Shown one piece after another: positions 22,898 through 34,598 of a stretch of DNA of 64,000 bases. Each line of letters begins with the position of its first letter. Positions within the stretch are counted from its first letter, which is position 1. Under the pieces are notes generated by a model. The model was not told the origin of the DNA. It worked only from the letters and a program-made list of their open reading frames with translations, and ran no database searches. Source of the DNA: Tilletiopsis washingtonensis (lineage: Eukaryota; Basidiomycota; Exobasidiomycetes; Entylomatales); assembly GCF_003144115.1 (NCBI RefSeq), contig NW_020312012.1:295442-359441 (forward strand). The letters run 5' to 3'. The translations under genes and the position numbers were made by a program.

Positions 22898-24787
22898 GGT
22901 GTGTGTGAGTCGCAGGGCACTGGAGATGCGGTGAGGACGACGGAGGAGCGTCAGGGCGCCGTGAGCAGGCCGGCGCTGCCGGCGCCGGCGCGCGACTTTT
23001 TTGGATCGGCGAAGCGCGGCCGCCTCGGCCGACGCGCAAAGCCGCGGGAATGGGGCGGATAATCGGCGCCCGAGGCGCACGGACGTGCCTCCGCGGTGAA
23101 AGCACATCCGCCCTCTCGCGCTCGCTCCTCGAGCTGCGAAGGCCATCGCACGAGGCAGAGTCAACGGCCGCTCTATTCCAAGTACGCAGAGACGAGCACG
23201 GAAGAGATCCTTAGTCTGTCTACATGAGTCCAAACCAGAGGCAGCTCGAAGCAGGAAGATCTGCCCAAACCTACATGCACGATCAGCACCCGGCCTTGCT
23301 TGACTCATTCGCCTTGAGGGGCCGTGCCATCTTGTGGCCGGATGTGAGCGACATGCGTCTTCGTGAGGCTCAAAGACCGCCTCTATGGCATTTCGAGCCC
23401 AAAAGGCAGTCAAACTGACCCACAGCAAGGCTGTGCGAGCTCTTCGGAGCCTTTCGAGAGACGAAGGCGAGATGCGCGGGCCGCGCTGCGGCTGCCGCCG
23501 ACGAGAGGCGCTGCTGTCGGGCCTAGTCGACTCCGAGCCTCTGCTGCGTCGCTGCGCTTGAAGCATCCTTGATGTTGGCTGGCGAAGGTCGATCAAGAGG
23601 ACGATCGGCTACTCGGCCTCTTCAAGCCCGACGGCCGGCTGGGCGAGCCGCGGCTGTCGTCTCAGGCAGAGGGCGGAGCTGTAAATTACAGCTCAAAGTC
23701 AACAAACGGCCGAGACCGTGGCCGACCGCGGCCGTCGGGAGCGTCAGCCGCAGGCGAGGCAGGAGCAGGCGCGGGGTGAGCTTGCTGCCGCTGCTGCACG
23801 CTGGCGAGCAGGAGCAGCCGCTCAGGCGCACGCTTCTGGAGATGCTGCGGCATGTGCTGCGGCATCCGCGGCGGCGGCGGCGGCGGCCGTCGAGCTCTCG
23901 CACCGCTCGCCTCTCACTGCGGCGCTGCTCCGCACCTGCTGCTCACGCCCAGCCCCGTGCAGCAGCGGCTTCCCGAGCGCGACGTTCCGCGCTGGACTGA
24001 ACGCAGACGGTGCGGGCGCAAGCTAGCCGAGAGCAGCCACAGCCGCAGCAGCGATCGACCGCCATGCTGCGAGGCCTTGCATGCGATGGTGCCTCTCTTG
24101 CCCGCGCCGGCCGGCGGCGGCGTGCATGCGCTCGAAGGGTCGCTGGGTGCTGATCACCGCGCCGGCCCTCTCGGTGAGAGCACATGCAGCCCTCAGCAGC
24201 CTTTAGCCGCGGCTGGCCGCCTGCAAGCCCTTGCCGGGCCGGCCGTCAGCGAGCTCGAAGGCGCGGCGTCTCACACACTTCCGCCTTGCCGAGTGCGCCT
24301 TATTGCGCACGCTCAATGAAGCAAATCGTGCAGCTCTGTGGCGGAAGGAAGCGAGCTGAGGCAGACGGCGTGCAGGGGGGCGGGAGCGGCGCGGGCTGGC
24401 GGCTCGAGGCGTGCCTTGCGCCCGACGCGTCGAGCCAAGCGCGCCTCTCTCCTCGCAGCGTGCAGCGGGCAGAGGCGGCATCAGCAGCGTGTCCGCACAA
24501 GCGCCACGCCGACGCCGTCCTCGCAAAGAGCACCCGGCCGGCCAGCCGAGCTCCTTGGCTCAGCACCACCACCTCCTCGCACCTGCCCGAATCGTCTTGT
24601 GCTCAGAGCTGCACCGCCGCCGCGCCGTACGCCCGCACCAAAGACTCGCTCGAGCGCGCTCATCCCGGCACCAGGCGCGCCGCGCGTGCACGTGGCACAT
24701 CTCGGCCCTCCAAGGCCCCGCTTTCCTCTGGGCGCACCGCTCTCTCTCTCTCCCACACCCACTCGCACCCCACACACCGCCGCCACG
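22898..24787. promoter_or_regulatory. Long divergent intergenic region, NOC4 / CAC2
   Basis: This 1.9-kb spacer has no supported gene. A lower-GC patch lies around 23170-23420. A GGC-triplet run lies near 23868-23893. The last 90 nt before the CAC2 start are CT/CA-rich (CTCTCTCTCTCCCACACCCAC), a typical pyrimidine-rich fungal core promoter or leader. Confidence 0.5.
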
Positions 24788-27700
24788 ATGGTGCGCAGCG
24801 TCACCTTCGAGATCCACTGGCACAACATGGAGCCCATCTACGCCTGCTCCTTCCAGCCCGTGTCGCACTCGCAGCTGCGCCGCGTGCTCGACCACAATGC
24901 CGCACAGGGTGAGGCGGCGCGCCGGTACTTGGTCTGCTGAGGTGTGTATGCTGATACTCCTACCCTGCTCACAGCTGCCGGACTGCCGCTGGGAAAGACA
25001 TTGGCAGACGCTGCAGGCGGCGCAGACGGCGCGGCAGGCGCCAGCAGCGCCTCGTCGTCGAAGCACGCGCTGCCCATCATGGCCGGTGGCCAGAGCTGGA
25101 AGGTCGCCACGGCGGGCGCAGACAAGAACGCAAGAGTGAGTCGCAGCCTGTGAAGGACGCCGTCTGTCGGCGCAGGCGAGTGCCCGCCGCCTCGAGGCAA
25201 GGCCAGAAATGCGCGGGACGAGGCGCTGTGGTGCCGCTGCACATCTCGCCGGGTGCGACTGGGTGCTGAGCCGTGGCTCACCTCCTTGCGCAGATCTGGC
25301 AGATCCACCCCAACATCCCATCTCCTGCGGCATTGGCCGCAGCAGCCTCGACGGGCGGAGGCAGTGCACTGCCCGCGCCGCACCCGCCGCGCGTGGAGTA
25401 CCTCGCGACGCTCAAGCGGCACTCTGGCACGGTCAACTGCGTGCGCTACTGCCCGCGCGGCGAGCTGCTGGCGACGACTGGCGACGGTGCGTGAGGGCTG
25501 TGTGCGCTCATGCCGGCTATCTGTTGACAGACTCGCGCAGATGGCATGGTGTTGCTCTGGGTACCTGCCGAAGGACCGCCGACGGGCTTTGGCTCGAGCG
25601 GCTCACTGGAGGTTGACGGCGATGCGGAGTTCGCCAAGGAGCACTGGCGAGTGCGCACAATGGCGCGGACCAGTATGAGCGAGATCTACGACATGAGCTG
25701 GGCGCCCGACGGCGAGACGCTGCTCGTCGGCGGCACCGACTCCGTGGCTCGCATCATCAATGCGCACGACGGTGAGTAGGCGAAGCAACCCAGCAGCTGG
25801 CGCTGGCGACAGAGCAGCATGTCCGCTCGCGATCACTGACATCGAGCATCGTAGGCTCCGTCATCCGCGAGATCGCCGAGCACAGTCACTACGTGCAGGG
25901 CGTCGCCTGGGACCCACTCAACGAGTACATCGCGACGCAGTCATCCGACCGCTCGGTGCACGTCCACGCGCTGCAGCTGCGCAACGCGCTCGAAGCGCTG
26001 GGCTCCTCCAGCACTGGCATCAGCGGCGTGCAGACTATCAGCAGGCACAGCCGCATGGATCTGCACCGCCGCAGCGGCAGTGCCAGCGGCCAGACCGGCT
26101 TCCTCTGGGACCCCAGCGCCAAGCCGCCGATGCGCCGCGCCAGCAGCCACGCCAGCCACGCGAGCGACACGGAGGACCGCCGAGCGGGCAGCGAGGCTAC
26201 AAGCTCAGCACCTACGGGCTCGAATGGTGGCCCAAGCATGCCGCGAGGCCTGGAGCGCACGCGCAGTGGGCGCAGCGCTACGCCGCACGAGCCTGTCGCA
26301 GCCTACCTGCCGCCTGGCTCAGGCGTCCAGTCATCAAGCAGCGCAACTGCGACGCCATCCGCCCTCGGCCGCGCCGTGACGCCGACTCCGGTGTACCCGC
26401 AGAGCCCGGCCATGTCGAGCGCAAGTGCGCACCCAATGAACCCGCCTCTGCACACGCCGTCGCGACGATCGAGCTTCAGCGGCTCGCAGGCGGACGTGCT
26501 GTCGCCGATCACGAGCACGACTTCACTGGCGCCCGCTCCGGGCTCGGTCGTTGACCCGTCGGAGAAGTACATCGATGGGCCGGCCTCTGCCACCCGTGCA
26601 GCATCTGCGGCGATCAGACGCAGCGTCTCGCGCACACGAGGCACAGCTGCTACGCGCAGCCCTTCGCCGGTCACGCCACTGCCGGCCATCCGTGCACCGC
26701 CCTCACCCAAGCAGCGCATGGCCTCGGCGGCTGCGGCGGCCGGCATAGACCAGAGCACGCTTGCACGAGCCGGCATGCGTCTCTACGGCGACGAGAACTT
26801 CAGCGGCTTCTTCCGGCGGCTGGCCTTCTCTCCGGACGGCGCGCTGCTGGTGACGCCGAGCGGCATCTTCGACGCGGCTACGATGCCGGCCAGCCCTACG
26901 ACTGGCGTTGCAGCTGCGACGCGACGTGGCTCGGAGAGCGCAGACGTGCGCAGCAGCCCAGCCATGCGCAGCGACAGTCCTGCCGCGCACCCTGGCGCCT
27001 CGTCATCTGCGGCCATGGCTGCCACGACCGCTGCTGCGGCCACATCGTCGGGCGTGCGCAGCACCGTCTACATCTACGGCCGCGGCAACCTGCACCGCAG
27101 CAACGCGCCGCTGGCGCATCTCTCCGGCCACAAGACTGCGAGCCTGGTCGTGCGCTTCTCGCCCATCCTGTACGAGCTGCGCGAGGGACGCTTCGGCTCG
27201 GGCGACGACGGCGGCGGCATGGCGCCTCACCCGACTGTGCCGCTCGAGGTCGGCAAGCAGAAGACCGTGGCGCTTGAGAGCGCCGCAAGCCGCGCTGGCG
27301 GCGTCGCGAGCAGCAGCCGCATGGGCGACGGGGCCGCCGCTGCGGATGCATCGTCCGCGTCCGCACCGCCGCCGCACGGCGTCAGCATGATCGGCCTGCC
27401 GTACCGCATGGTCTTCGCCGTCGCGACGCAGGACAGCGTCTGGATCTACGACACGCAGCAGGGCGGCCCGCTGTGCTGCTTCTCGAACATGCACTACGCG
27501 AGCTTCACCGACCTGTCTTGGTGCGTCTTCACGTCGCGGCGATGCCTACTCATGCTGACTGTCTTGCCTTGCACAGGTCGCCGGACGGCCAGACGCTCAT
27601 GATGTGCTCCAGCGACGGCTACTGCTCCGTCTGCGTCTTCGACTACGGCGAGCTCGGCGTGCCGCTGCCCTTCGCACAGCAGCCCAGCCTGCAGAGCACG

Positions 27701-28006
27701 CACGCACCGCAGTCCGCGCCCATGAAGCGGCCCGCCTCGTCGGCGACGTCTCCAAACCTTCCGCACGTAGCTGCCGCGGCCGCGCCGGCCGCAGCCGATG
27801 CGGCTGATGCGGCGGCGCACGCATCGAGCGTGGCGAGTGCGCTGGGTCTCGGCCTCGACACGAAGAACGCTCAGCCACCGACGCCGACGTCGTCGGACAC
27901 TGGCTCTGCGCCGATGTCGGCGCCAGCCTCGAGCGCGACCGAGGACGGCCAGCCGAAGAAGAAGCGCCGCGTGGCGTTGACGCTCGAGGGCCCGCTCGGC
28001 AGTTGA
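24788..28006 (+). CDS. CAC2: Chromatin assembly factor 1 p60-type subunit (Cac2/CHAF1B), 6 exons, 933 aa
   Basis: This WD40 subunit of CAF-1 helps deposit H3-H4 on newly replicated DNA. Exons are 24788-24908, 24975-25135, 25294-25486, 25541-25771, 25855-27520 and 27577-28006. The start MVRSVTFEIHWHNMEPIYAC is the family's N terminus. Blades include WKVATAGADKNARIW, YLATLKRHSGTVNCVRYCP, LLVGGTDSVARIIN and HSHYVQGVAWDPLNEYIATQ. The diagnostic FSGFFRRLAFSPDGALLVTP lies near residue 545, and FAVATQDSVWIYDTQ near 760. A Ser/Pro/Thr-rich insert of about 240 aa (roughly 290-530) interrupts the propeller, making the protein longer than yeast or animal homologues. The C terminus has a basic cluster (KKKRRVALTLEGP) like the usual RRITP-type tail. 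Confidence 0.94.
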
Positions 28007-28253
28007 GAGCTTGCGAGAGGAGCTATCTCTGCTCTTGCTCACTCACGCCTCGTGCGTCTCGCGCTATGCTCGTGGCATGGCGTGCTCCTCATTCCTCATT
28101 GCTCCCTCGTCCGTCTACGCTTTCATCACCTCTCTCTCTCTTCTCTTCCCTGCATCAGCGTCTCGTCCTCTTCCCGGTCCCACCCTTCATCGCACACGTC
28201 CCGTCACGCCCCGTAGTCAATCGCATACATAGTCATCATTGTCGCAGGCATGC

Positions 28254-30807
28254 TCAAGAGCGCAGCTGTTGCGCTCGGAAGGAGGCTGGCACTCGCGCCT
28301 GAGCTTGCACGGGCTGCGCCTGGCCCGCGAGCGTGCCGGCTAGCCGGTCGTGAGCGATGGTCGTGCCGTCCGTAGCCGTGTCGCGCGAGAAGTTCATGCC
28401 GGTGTTGTCCTGCGGCAGCGTCAGCACTCTGACAGCACGGGCACATCGCCGGTCCGCTCACATGGTACACAAAGTGCGACAAGGAGTTGGCCTGGCTGAT
28501 CGTGTGCGACGTCGAGTTGATCGTGCCAGAGCTCTTCTGCCGCAGCGCCGTGCCTTGCTCGATCGGCTCGCCAAAGCGCTTATCAGCGATCACGAGCGTC
28601 TGCTCGAAGCTCAGGTCGACCTCTGCAGTGTTGCTCGTGTCGTTGCTGTGCGTGCATGGTCAGCAGTGCTCTGCGATCGGCAGGGCTGCAGGCGACTGAC
28701 CCGTACGAGTTGACCAGCAGAGGATAGCTGAAGGACGAGCCAAGGAATGGCTTGCCGCCGTGCGTGGACGAGGCGGTGCCCGACGAGTTCTGCTCGATCT
28801 TCTGCTCACGCCCAGTAGCGGTCAGAGGCCGCAGCGAGCACCACGCGGTCCAGTCACTTACCTGCACGCCGCTCTGGCCCGAGATGTACAGCTTGCTCGC
28901 GTACGTCATGTCCTGCTTCCAGACCACGGTGCGCGCCGAGGCGTCGCTGCCAGTCTGAATCGTGCCCTCGATGTGGATGCTGCGCGGCGCATTGGCTCGC
29001 ACCTCTGACGTGAGCGTGCCGTCGCGGCTCACGTCGCCCTTGACGGTGCCCGAGCTGCTCCAGTCTCCCGCCACCGGCGCATCGTGCACCGTGAGAGCAC
29101 CCGTCGTGCGCTCCGAGCTGGTGTCTAGCACGACCTGCACGTTGCCAGAGAGGAACCAGGACGCCATGATGCTCTGATCCTTCTCGGCGCTGACGACCTG
29201 CAGCTTGAAGGCGTGTGCCTGGCTGTCGGTGAGCGTGCCGAGGAACGGCGAGATGTCGATGAGGTACGTCGGCTGATTGAACGCGCCGTACGACGCCTGT
29301 GGCCGCCACATTGCGGGACTGATGCCGCCGGTGAAGATGACCGGGAATGGCAGCACCGCGCCGGCCAGCTTGCCGTCGATCAGCAGCTGCACTTCGCGGT
29401 ACGGGCCGCGTGGGTAGGCATTCAGCGCCTTGGCGGTGTCGGCGCTGAGCTGCTTGTAGACCGTGTTCGGCAGATTGTCTGCCACGAGTGAGAGTCAGCT
29501 AGGCTTGCGAGCCAGCGACACTTGACATACTGTACCAGAACTCGCTGAGGCGCGTGACAATGTTAGCGAGGTCAAAGGCGCGCACGAGCGTCAAGCTCAC
29601 TCCTTGGCAGTGCCGCTGCAAGCAAGAGTCAGCCTCGAACGCCTCTCCGTCTGTTCTGCCTCCTGACTCACCTAGCGAAGATCTCCACGACAGCCGACGC
29701 CGCGTTCTGCGGCAGCGTGATCTTTGTCGTGCTCTGATCGCTGCCGGAGCCGCCGCACTCCCCTCCGCCCTCATCTCCGCCAACGCAGAAGAAGGCGTTC
29801 TGATCGAGCGTCTGCTTCGAGAGCGGAAAGATGAGAGGCGAGGTCGACGCGAGCGGCAGAGGCTGTGCTGGCGCCGAGGAGTCTGGCGTGCCCGAGGCAA
29901 TGTAGGCCGTCAGAGTAAGGGTGATGTTCAGCGCGCCCGTGTACACGTCGTTGACGATGTTCGGGTACTGCGCAGGCTGCGATGAGCAGGGCACCAGCAG
30001 GACGTCGTGACGACGCACGTCAAAGAGGAGCGTGTTGGGCTTGCTGAAGAGATCGTAGTACTTGCCCATCTGGCGGGCGCGTCAGCCCATGCAGACGCTG
30101 CGCTGCGCCTGGCTCACCTCGCGTGTGGTGGACCACACGATGCCTGGCGGCTTCGCGATCGGCTCGGCGTTGTCTGCGACACGTGGGTGAGCGAAGCTCT
30201 CCTCACTCCTGATGTGACGGCCGCACCTGTGCGCCACACCTCTGTCCCACCCAGCTGCACGCTGCCGAGCCGATCTGCGTGCAGGGCATCAGCTTGCGCA
30301 CAGGCCTCGCGGGCCAGAGCTTCGCACCGAACTGCCGGCCAATGGAGCTGCCATCCTGCCGCATGTCGAGGAACAGCCACTTGGAAGGATCGGAGAATTC
30401 GCCATCGAAGAGCGAGGGCGAATACTGCACGATTGATGGCTTGTAGTAACTGTGCGGCTAGCTGGTCAGCGCGCAGGGCCATCTGGCCTGCCCCTTCCGC
30501 GCCGCCCGCACCTGTTCTCGAAGCTGCGCGTGACGAGTGTGATGGTGCTGCTCTCGAGGCCCTGCTTGCTGGGGATGACGCGCGATGGCCGGTTGGGCTC
30601 GAAGTTGAGCAGCGGCGTGCCGCTGGCCGTCTGGCTCATGCGGTCCTTGGGCTGCTCGCCCATGATGAGCGGCGAGGGCGCGCCGAGGAGCCTGCCTAAC
30701 GGCGCCGAGAGTGGATCGCCCGCGCGGCTCAGAGGCAGCTGCACGGCGCAGCTGTGGGCTGCGAGGAGAACGAGGACGACGAGCGATTTCGGAGCGAACA
30801 GCAGCAT
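28254..30807 (-). CDS. Secreted PNGase A-family amidase, 11 exons, 668 aa
   Basis: Peptide-N4-(N-acetyl-beta-glucosaminyl)asparagine amidase A enzymes release N-glycans from glycoproteins in the secretory or extracellular space. Exons are 30807-30512, 30449-30328, 30274-30227, 30173-30118, 30069-29672, 29615-29601 (15 nt), 29544-29531 (14 nt), 29478-28862, 28801-28701, 28645-28462 and 28409-28254. A signal peptide opens the protein (SLVVLVLLAAHSCAVQLP). Family motifs follow after splicing: GRQFDRLGSVQLGGTEVWRT, KPPGIVWSTTREMGKYYDLF, LNITLTLTAYIASG, DEFWYNNLPNTVY, GPYREVQLLIDGKLAGAVLP, and FPVIFTGGISPAMWRP. Potential N-glycosylation sites are common. The intron after exon 8 (28861-28802) is 60 nt and in frame. 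Catalytic residues are not assigned. Whether it is active on N-glycans is inferred from family membership. Confidence 0.92.
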
Positions 30808-32850
30808 GCAGCGAGGCGGCGTTGAGGGTGTTGAGGAGGCGAAGAGCGCCGGCCGGGCGCACTTGGTGGGTGCTGGTGGACGGCAGGCAGGGCGCAAGCG
30901 CGGCACTGACGGCGTGCGAGCCGCGAGCGTGGGAACAGCCGAGAGGGCGGCGCGGGCCAGCACCCTGCACAGGGGTCACACCGGCGTACACAGAACGCGC
31001 GTGCAGGCGCATCACTCTCTCGCCCTGGCAGCTCATAGAGAGGCGCAGAGAGACGGCCGTCGGGAGCGGATAAGAATGAGAGGGGCTGATGGGGGTCGAC
31101 GAACCATCTGGCTTCTAGATCGCACCTGCGCCCCTGTGCGGCAAGTGCGAGGCAGGTGCGAGGAAGCTCCCCTCCGAGACGAGCGAAGGCCTCACGTGCC
31201 ACGTCGGCTCGCCGCTGCCTGAGGCACTCCGAAGGCTGTGAGACTGGCCTTGAGGGCCGCACCGGCCTCCATCAGGGTGAGCTTCACCAGGTGCATGTAG
31301 GGCCAGGGTGACTCCTACTGCCTAGCAGGGCCACAAGCTGGCTTTGGCAGAAGTCTGGCTGGGAGGGGAATCAGCGAGACAAGGGCGGCTGGCAGCCGCG
31401 GCAGGCCATGCTCGGGCGCTCGGAAAGCTCTCGAGCGGCCGCAGCCCTCGCACGTGCATCTGTCCCATCCTTGGCGAGACGTCTGCGCCTGGTTCTCAGT
31501 TCCATCCACGGAAAGCGGCGTGCGCAGAACGCAGAGCCCGCCGGGTAGCGGGCAGTGCAGAGCGGCTTGCGCGGCAGAGAGGCGAGGCCGCGTCGCGCGT
31601 CGCGCGAACCCGCATTTCACGACTCGTGGCCTCGCCGATACGCAGCCGCGCTGCGGCAGCGTGTGGACTGCCGCAGCATCCAGCGGCAGCGTGTCAGCAT
31701 GGGCGTCGAGCAGGCAAACATGCCCCTCTGCGCACTGCGGCAAATGCTTGGTGCGGAGGGAAGAGGGCGCGCGCGCTCGCGGAGCGGCGGACAGAGGAGA
31801 GGCAGCCGCCGTTGTGCGACGCAGGTGTGCCAGCAGCCGCACCGGCAGCAGCATCCAGCAGACAACATCTCGCGCGCTCTTCAGAGCAGCACGCAGAAGG
31901 TAGCCAGAAGAGCAGCACCTGCAGCTGTTGCGGCAGAGACAGCAGCGAGATGCTGCAGCGAGGGGAGAGCTGTGCAGCAGCTGCTCAGCTCGGGCATTAT
32001 GTGCTGCCGCAGCAACGCCGCCCTGTGGGCTGTGCGCGCACCGGCAGACGCCGATCCGTCACGGCGCAGCATGCCGAGCGAGACAGCGCTCAGTCGTTCA
32101 GCCTCAAGCGGGCACCTTAACACAGTGCCACGAGAGGCGAGAGCGAGACAGAGGACGAGCCGCCAGCGAGCACGGGGACCGCGAGCGGCGGGCCGAAATG
32201 CGGGTCGCGCTCGGCGCTCGTCGCGGCCGCGTGCGTCGCCTCGGCACGGGCGCGGCCGCTGCGGGCGCGAGATTGCAGCACAGCGACGGGCGCACAGGGG
32301 CGGCAGCAGCATCAGAGCAGCACCGCGCAGCCTCAGCAGGCCGTCCCTCAGAGCAGGCATGCTGTCCAAGGAGAGGCTGCGCTGAGCAGAGCAGGAGCAG
32401 GCGCGAGGAGGAGCGCTCCCTCGAGGAGAAGAGGTACACACGAGACGCATGCCTGGGCACAAGGCTGCACCCTGGGCGCGGGAGCAGCGGCAGGCGGCGA
32501 GCGGTGCGCCCTGCATGTGCGGCGCATGCATCTGCGGCGTGCAGGTGCAGCCGGCGACAGCGTCCGTGCGCGGGCACGGGAGCAGTGTGTGTTGGACGCT
32601 CGTGATGCTCCACCCGGTGCAAAAGTGGTGCGGCATGGCGCCTGTGTGAGCGCTGCGGTGCGGTGTTGCCGCGGCCGGTGCAGCAAGAGCGCGGCAGCGG
32701 CGCGGCAGGCGGCGCCTCGCCTCAAAGCACCTCGCACCGCCGCGCGCCGCGCACCCCCGGTCCCCACCAAGCACCCATCCTCCCTCGCCGCATCTCGCAC
32801 GCTCACCACCACACCCCACCTCCACCCACCCCAACACCTCAACAGCAACC
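30808..32850. promoter_or_regulatory. Long divergent intergenic region, PNGase A / histone H1
   Basis: This 2-kb spacer holds many open frames on both strands, but all look like composition effects with no domain and no splice-consistent gene. The H1-proximal 110 nt are C/A-rich with runs of CCACC and CACCC ending in CAGCAACC before the ATG, fitting the core promoter and leader of a highly expressed gene. I see no RNA gene. Confidence 0.5.
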
Positions 32851-34598
32851 ATGTCTGCCGCAGCTCCCAAGAAGGCCGCCCCCAAGAAGGCCGTCGCCGC
32901 CGGCCCGTCGTACGAGGTGAGTCGCGGCAAGCGCAGCGCAGCACACCGAGCAGCGCGCGACGCGTCCGGGGCCTGTTGACGGAATGGCGCGTCGGCGGCG
33001 CGGGCACGCCGAGCATGCTTCGTGGCACCTCGTGCATGGCACCGTTGCACGCATTCGATCCTCAGCTACACGCCCGTGCCACTCGCAATCGTCGTCGCCG
33101 CACCACTTTTCGCGTCGTCGTCGTCGAGGCGCAGAAGAGGATCGGCTGCGCGCGTCCGAGAGTGCGCCGGGCACGAGCACGTGTGGCGTGGCTCGCGCCC
33201 AAGGCAGCGCCTTCGGACCATGCGGGATCGTGTTCTGTGGTGCATGGTTACCACCAGGCGAAAGCGCAGACTCGCAGCTCGCTGCCGTCATCGTCGCCGA
33301 GCATGGCGCGTCGGGTCGCTGTTGACGCGACGTGACGTGGCGGCGTGCATCCGCGCGCGGGAGCGGCGCAGGCGGCCCAGCGGACCCGGTGAGCGGCCCA
33401 GAGACCTTCTGTGGTATCTGAGTGCCTGCTACGGCGGTTGCGGGTGCTCGCTCGCCGTTCTCGTCGTCGTCGTCGAGGTCGGGCCGAGGGGTGCTGTTGA
33501 CAGGGCGGAGGAAAATGCCTCTGAGGGCGAGAGTGGGGCCTGCAGGGCACATGCGAGCGATCCCCTGGAGGGAGTCTGGACGTATGCATGCGCCAGTGGC
33601 CGCTGAACACTGCACTGGCCGTGCGCTTTGCTCGTCGTCGCCGTCGGAGCGTCGAGGCAGGGGTCGGAGCAGGCCCGCGCGGCACGCAATTTCCGTCCCG
33701 TGACACGCGACTGACGCGCCGCCCACCCACCCGCCAGACCATGATCAAGCAGGCCATCATCGCCCACCCGTCCGAGGCCCGCACCGGTCTTGGCCGCCCG
33801 TCGGTGAAGAAGTACATCCTCGCCAACAACGCCGCCGCCGCCAAGCTGTGAGTCACTCGCGCTGCTCGCCGTCGTCGTCATCGGCGCCGGCCTCCGCGCC
33901 ACGTCTCACGCGACGCGTCCACCATACCATGTCACTGACACATTCGCCTCTCCTCACCACCTTCTCTCACCTCATCGCCGTCGTTGCTGCATCACCTGCT
34001 CTTCAGCCCCGCTGCTCAGTTCAACAACCTCGTCAGCAAGGCCATCGTCCGCGGTGCCGAGAAGGGCATCTTCCAGCTGCCCAAGGGCGCCAGCGGCTCC
34101 ATCAAGCTCGCGCCCAAGGCCAAGGTCGAGGCCAAGAAGGCCGCACCCAAGGCTGCCAAGGCTCCCGCTGCGAAGAAGCCCGCCGCCGCCAAGGCGCCCG
34201 CCGCCAAGAAGCCGGCGGCCAAGACGGCTGCCGCGAAGAAGCCCGCTGCGGCCAAGGCCGTCGCGAAGAAGGCGCCCGCTGCCAAGAAGGCTGCCGCACC
34301 CAAGGTGTGTTCAGCTGCCTGGCGCAACATCATCACTCGTGCTCACCCTTCTTCCCTCCACAGAAGACGGCCTCGTCGACCACCAAGGCCGCCAAGAAGC
34401 CCGCTGCCAAGAAGGCTGCTGCTCCGGCAAAGAAGGCCGCCGCTGCCAAGCCGGCTGCTAAGAAGGTGAGCCGCGCTCTCGCGACTGGCCAGCCTTGCGA
34501 CTCTTGCGAGCTGGCCACTCACGCACTCCTTCGCCCTCTCCCTTGCTAAGCGTGCCCCTCTTGCTCCCGCTCAGGCCGCCGCCAAGCCCAAGAAGTAA
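32851..34598 (+). CDS. Linker histone H1, 5 exons, 199 aa
   Basis: H1 binds linker DNA and compacts chromatin. Exons are 32851-32916, 33738-33847, 34007-34304, 34364-34465 and 34575-34598. The start MSAAAPKKAAPKKAVAAGPS leads into a globular H15 winged-helix domain: TMIKQAIIAHPSEARTGLGR, PSVKKYILAN, FNNLVSKAIVRGAEKGIFQL. The C-terminal half is Lys/Ala/Pro-rich (repeats of AAKKPAA) and ends AAAKPKK. The third exon starts with the acceptor at 34006, giving KLPAAQFNN. The first intron (32917-33737) is 821 nt and the second 159 nt, far longer than the usual 50-60 nt here. In many fungi H1 is single-copy; this may be the only copy. Confidence 0.95.

Noticed and set aside
28155-28232. C/D-box-like pair on the minus strand just past the PNGase A stop (AATGATGA ... 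GCTGATGC)
   Set aside because: The boxes and a CCTGC/GCAGG stem exist, but spacing to the stem is uneven, no D'/C' pair is convincing, and no rRNA-antisense element is recognised.
30255-30330. Apparent 2-nt frame break in the PNGase A gene between GRQF and LGGTEVWRT
   Set aside because: A regular 53-nt intron (30327-30275) joins GRQF to DRLGSVQLGG in frame, so no break exists.
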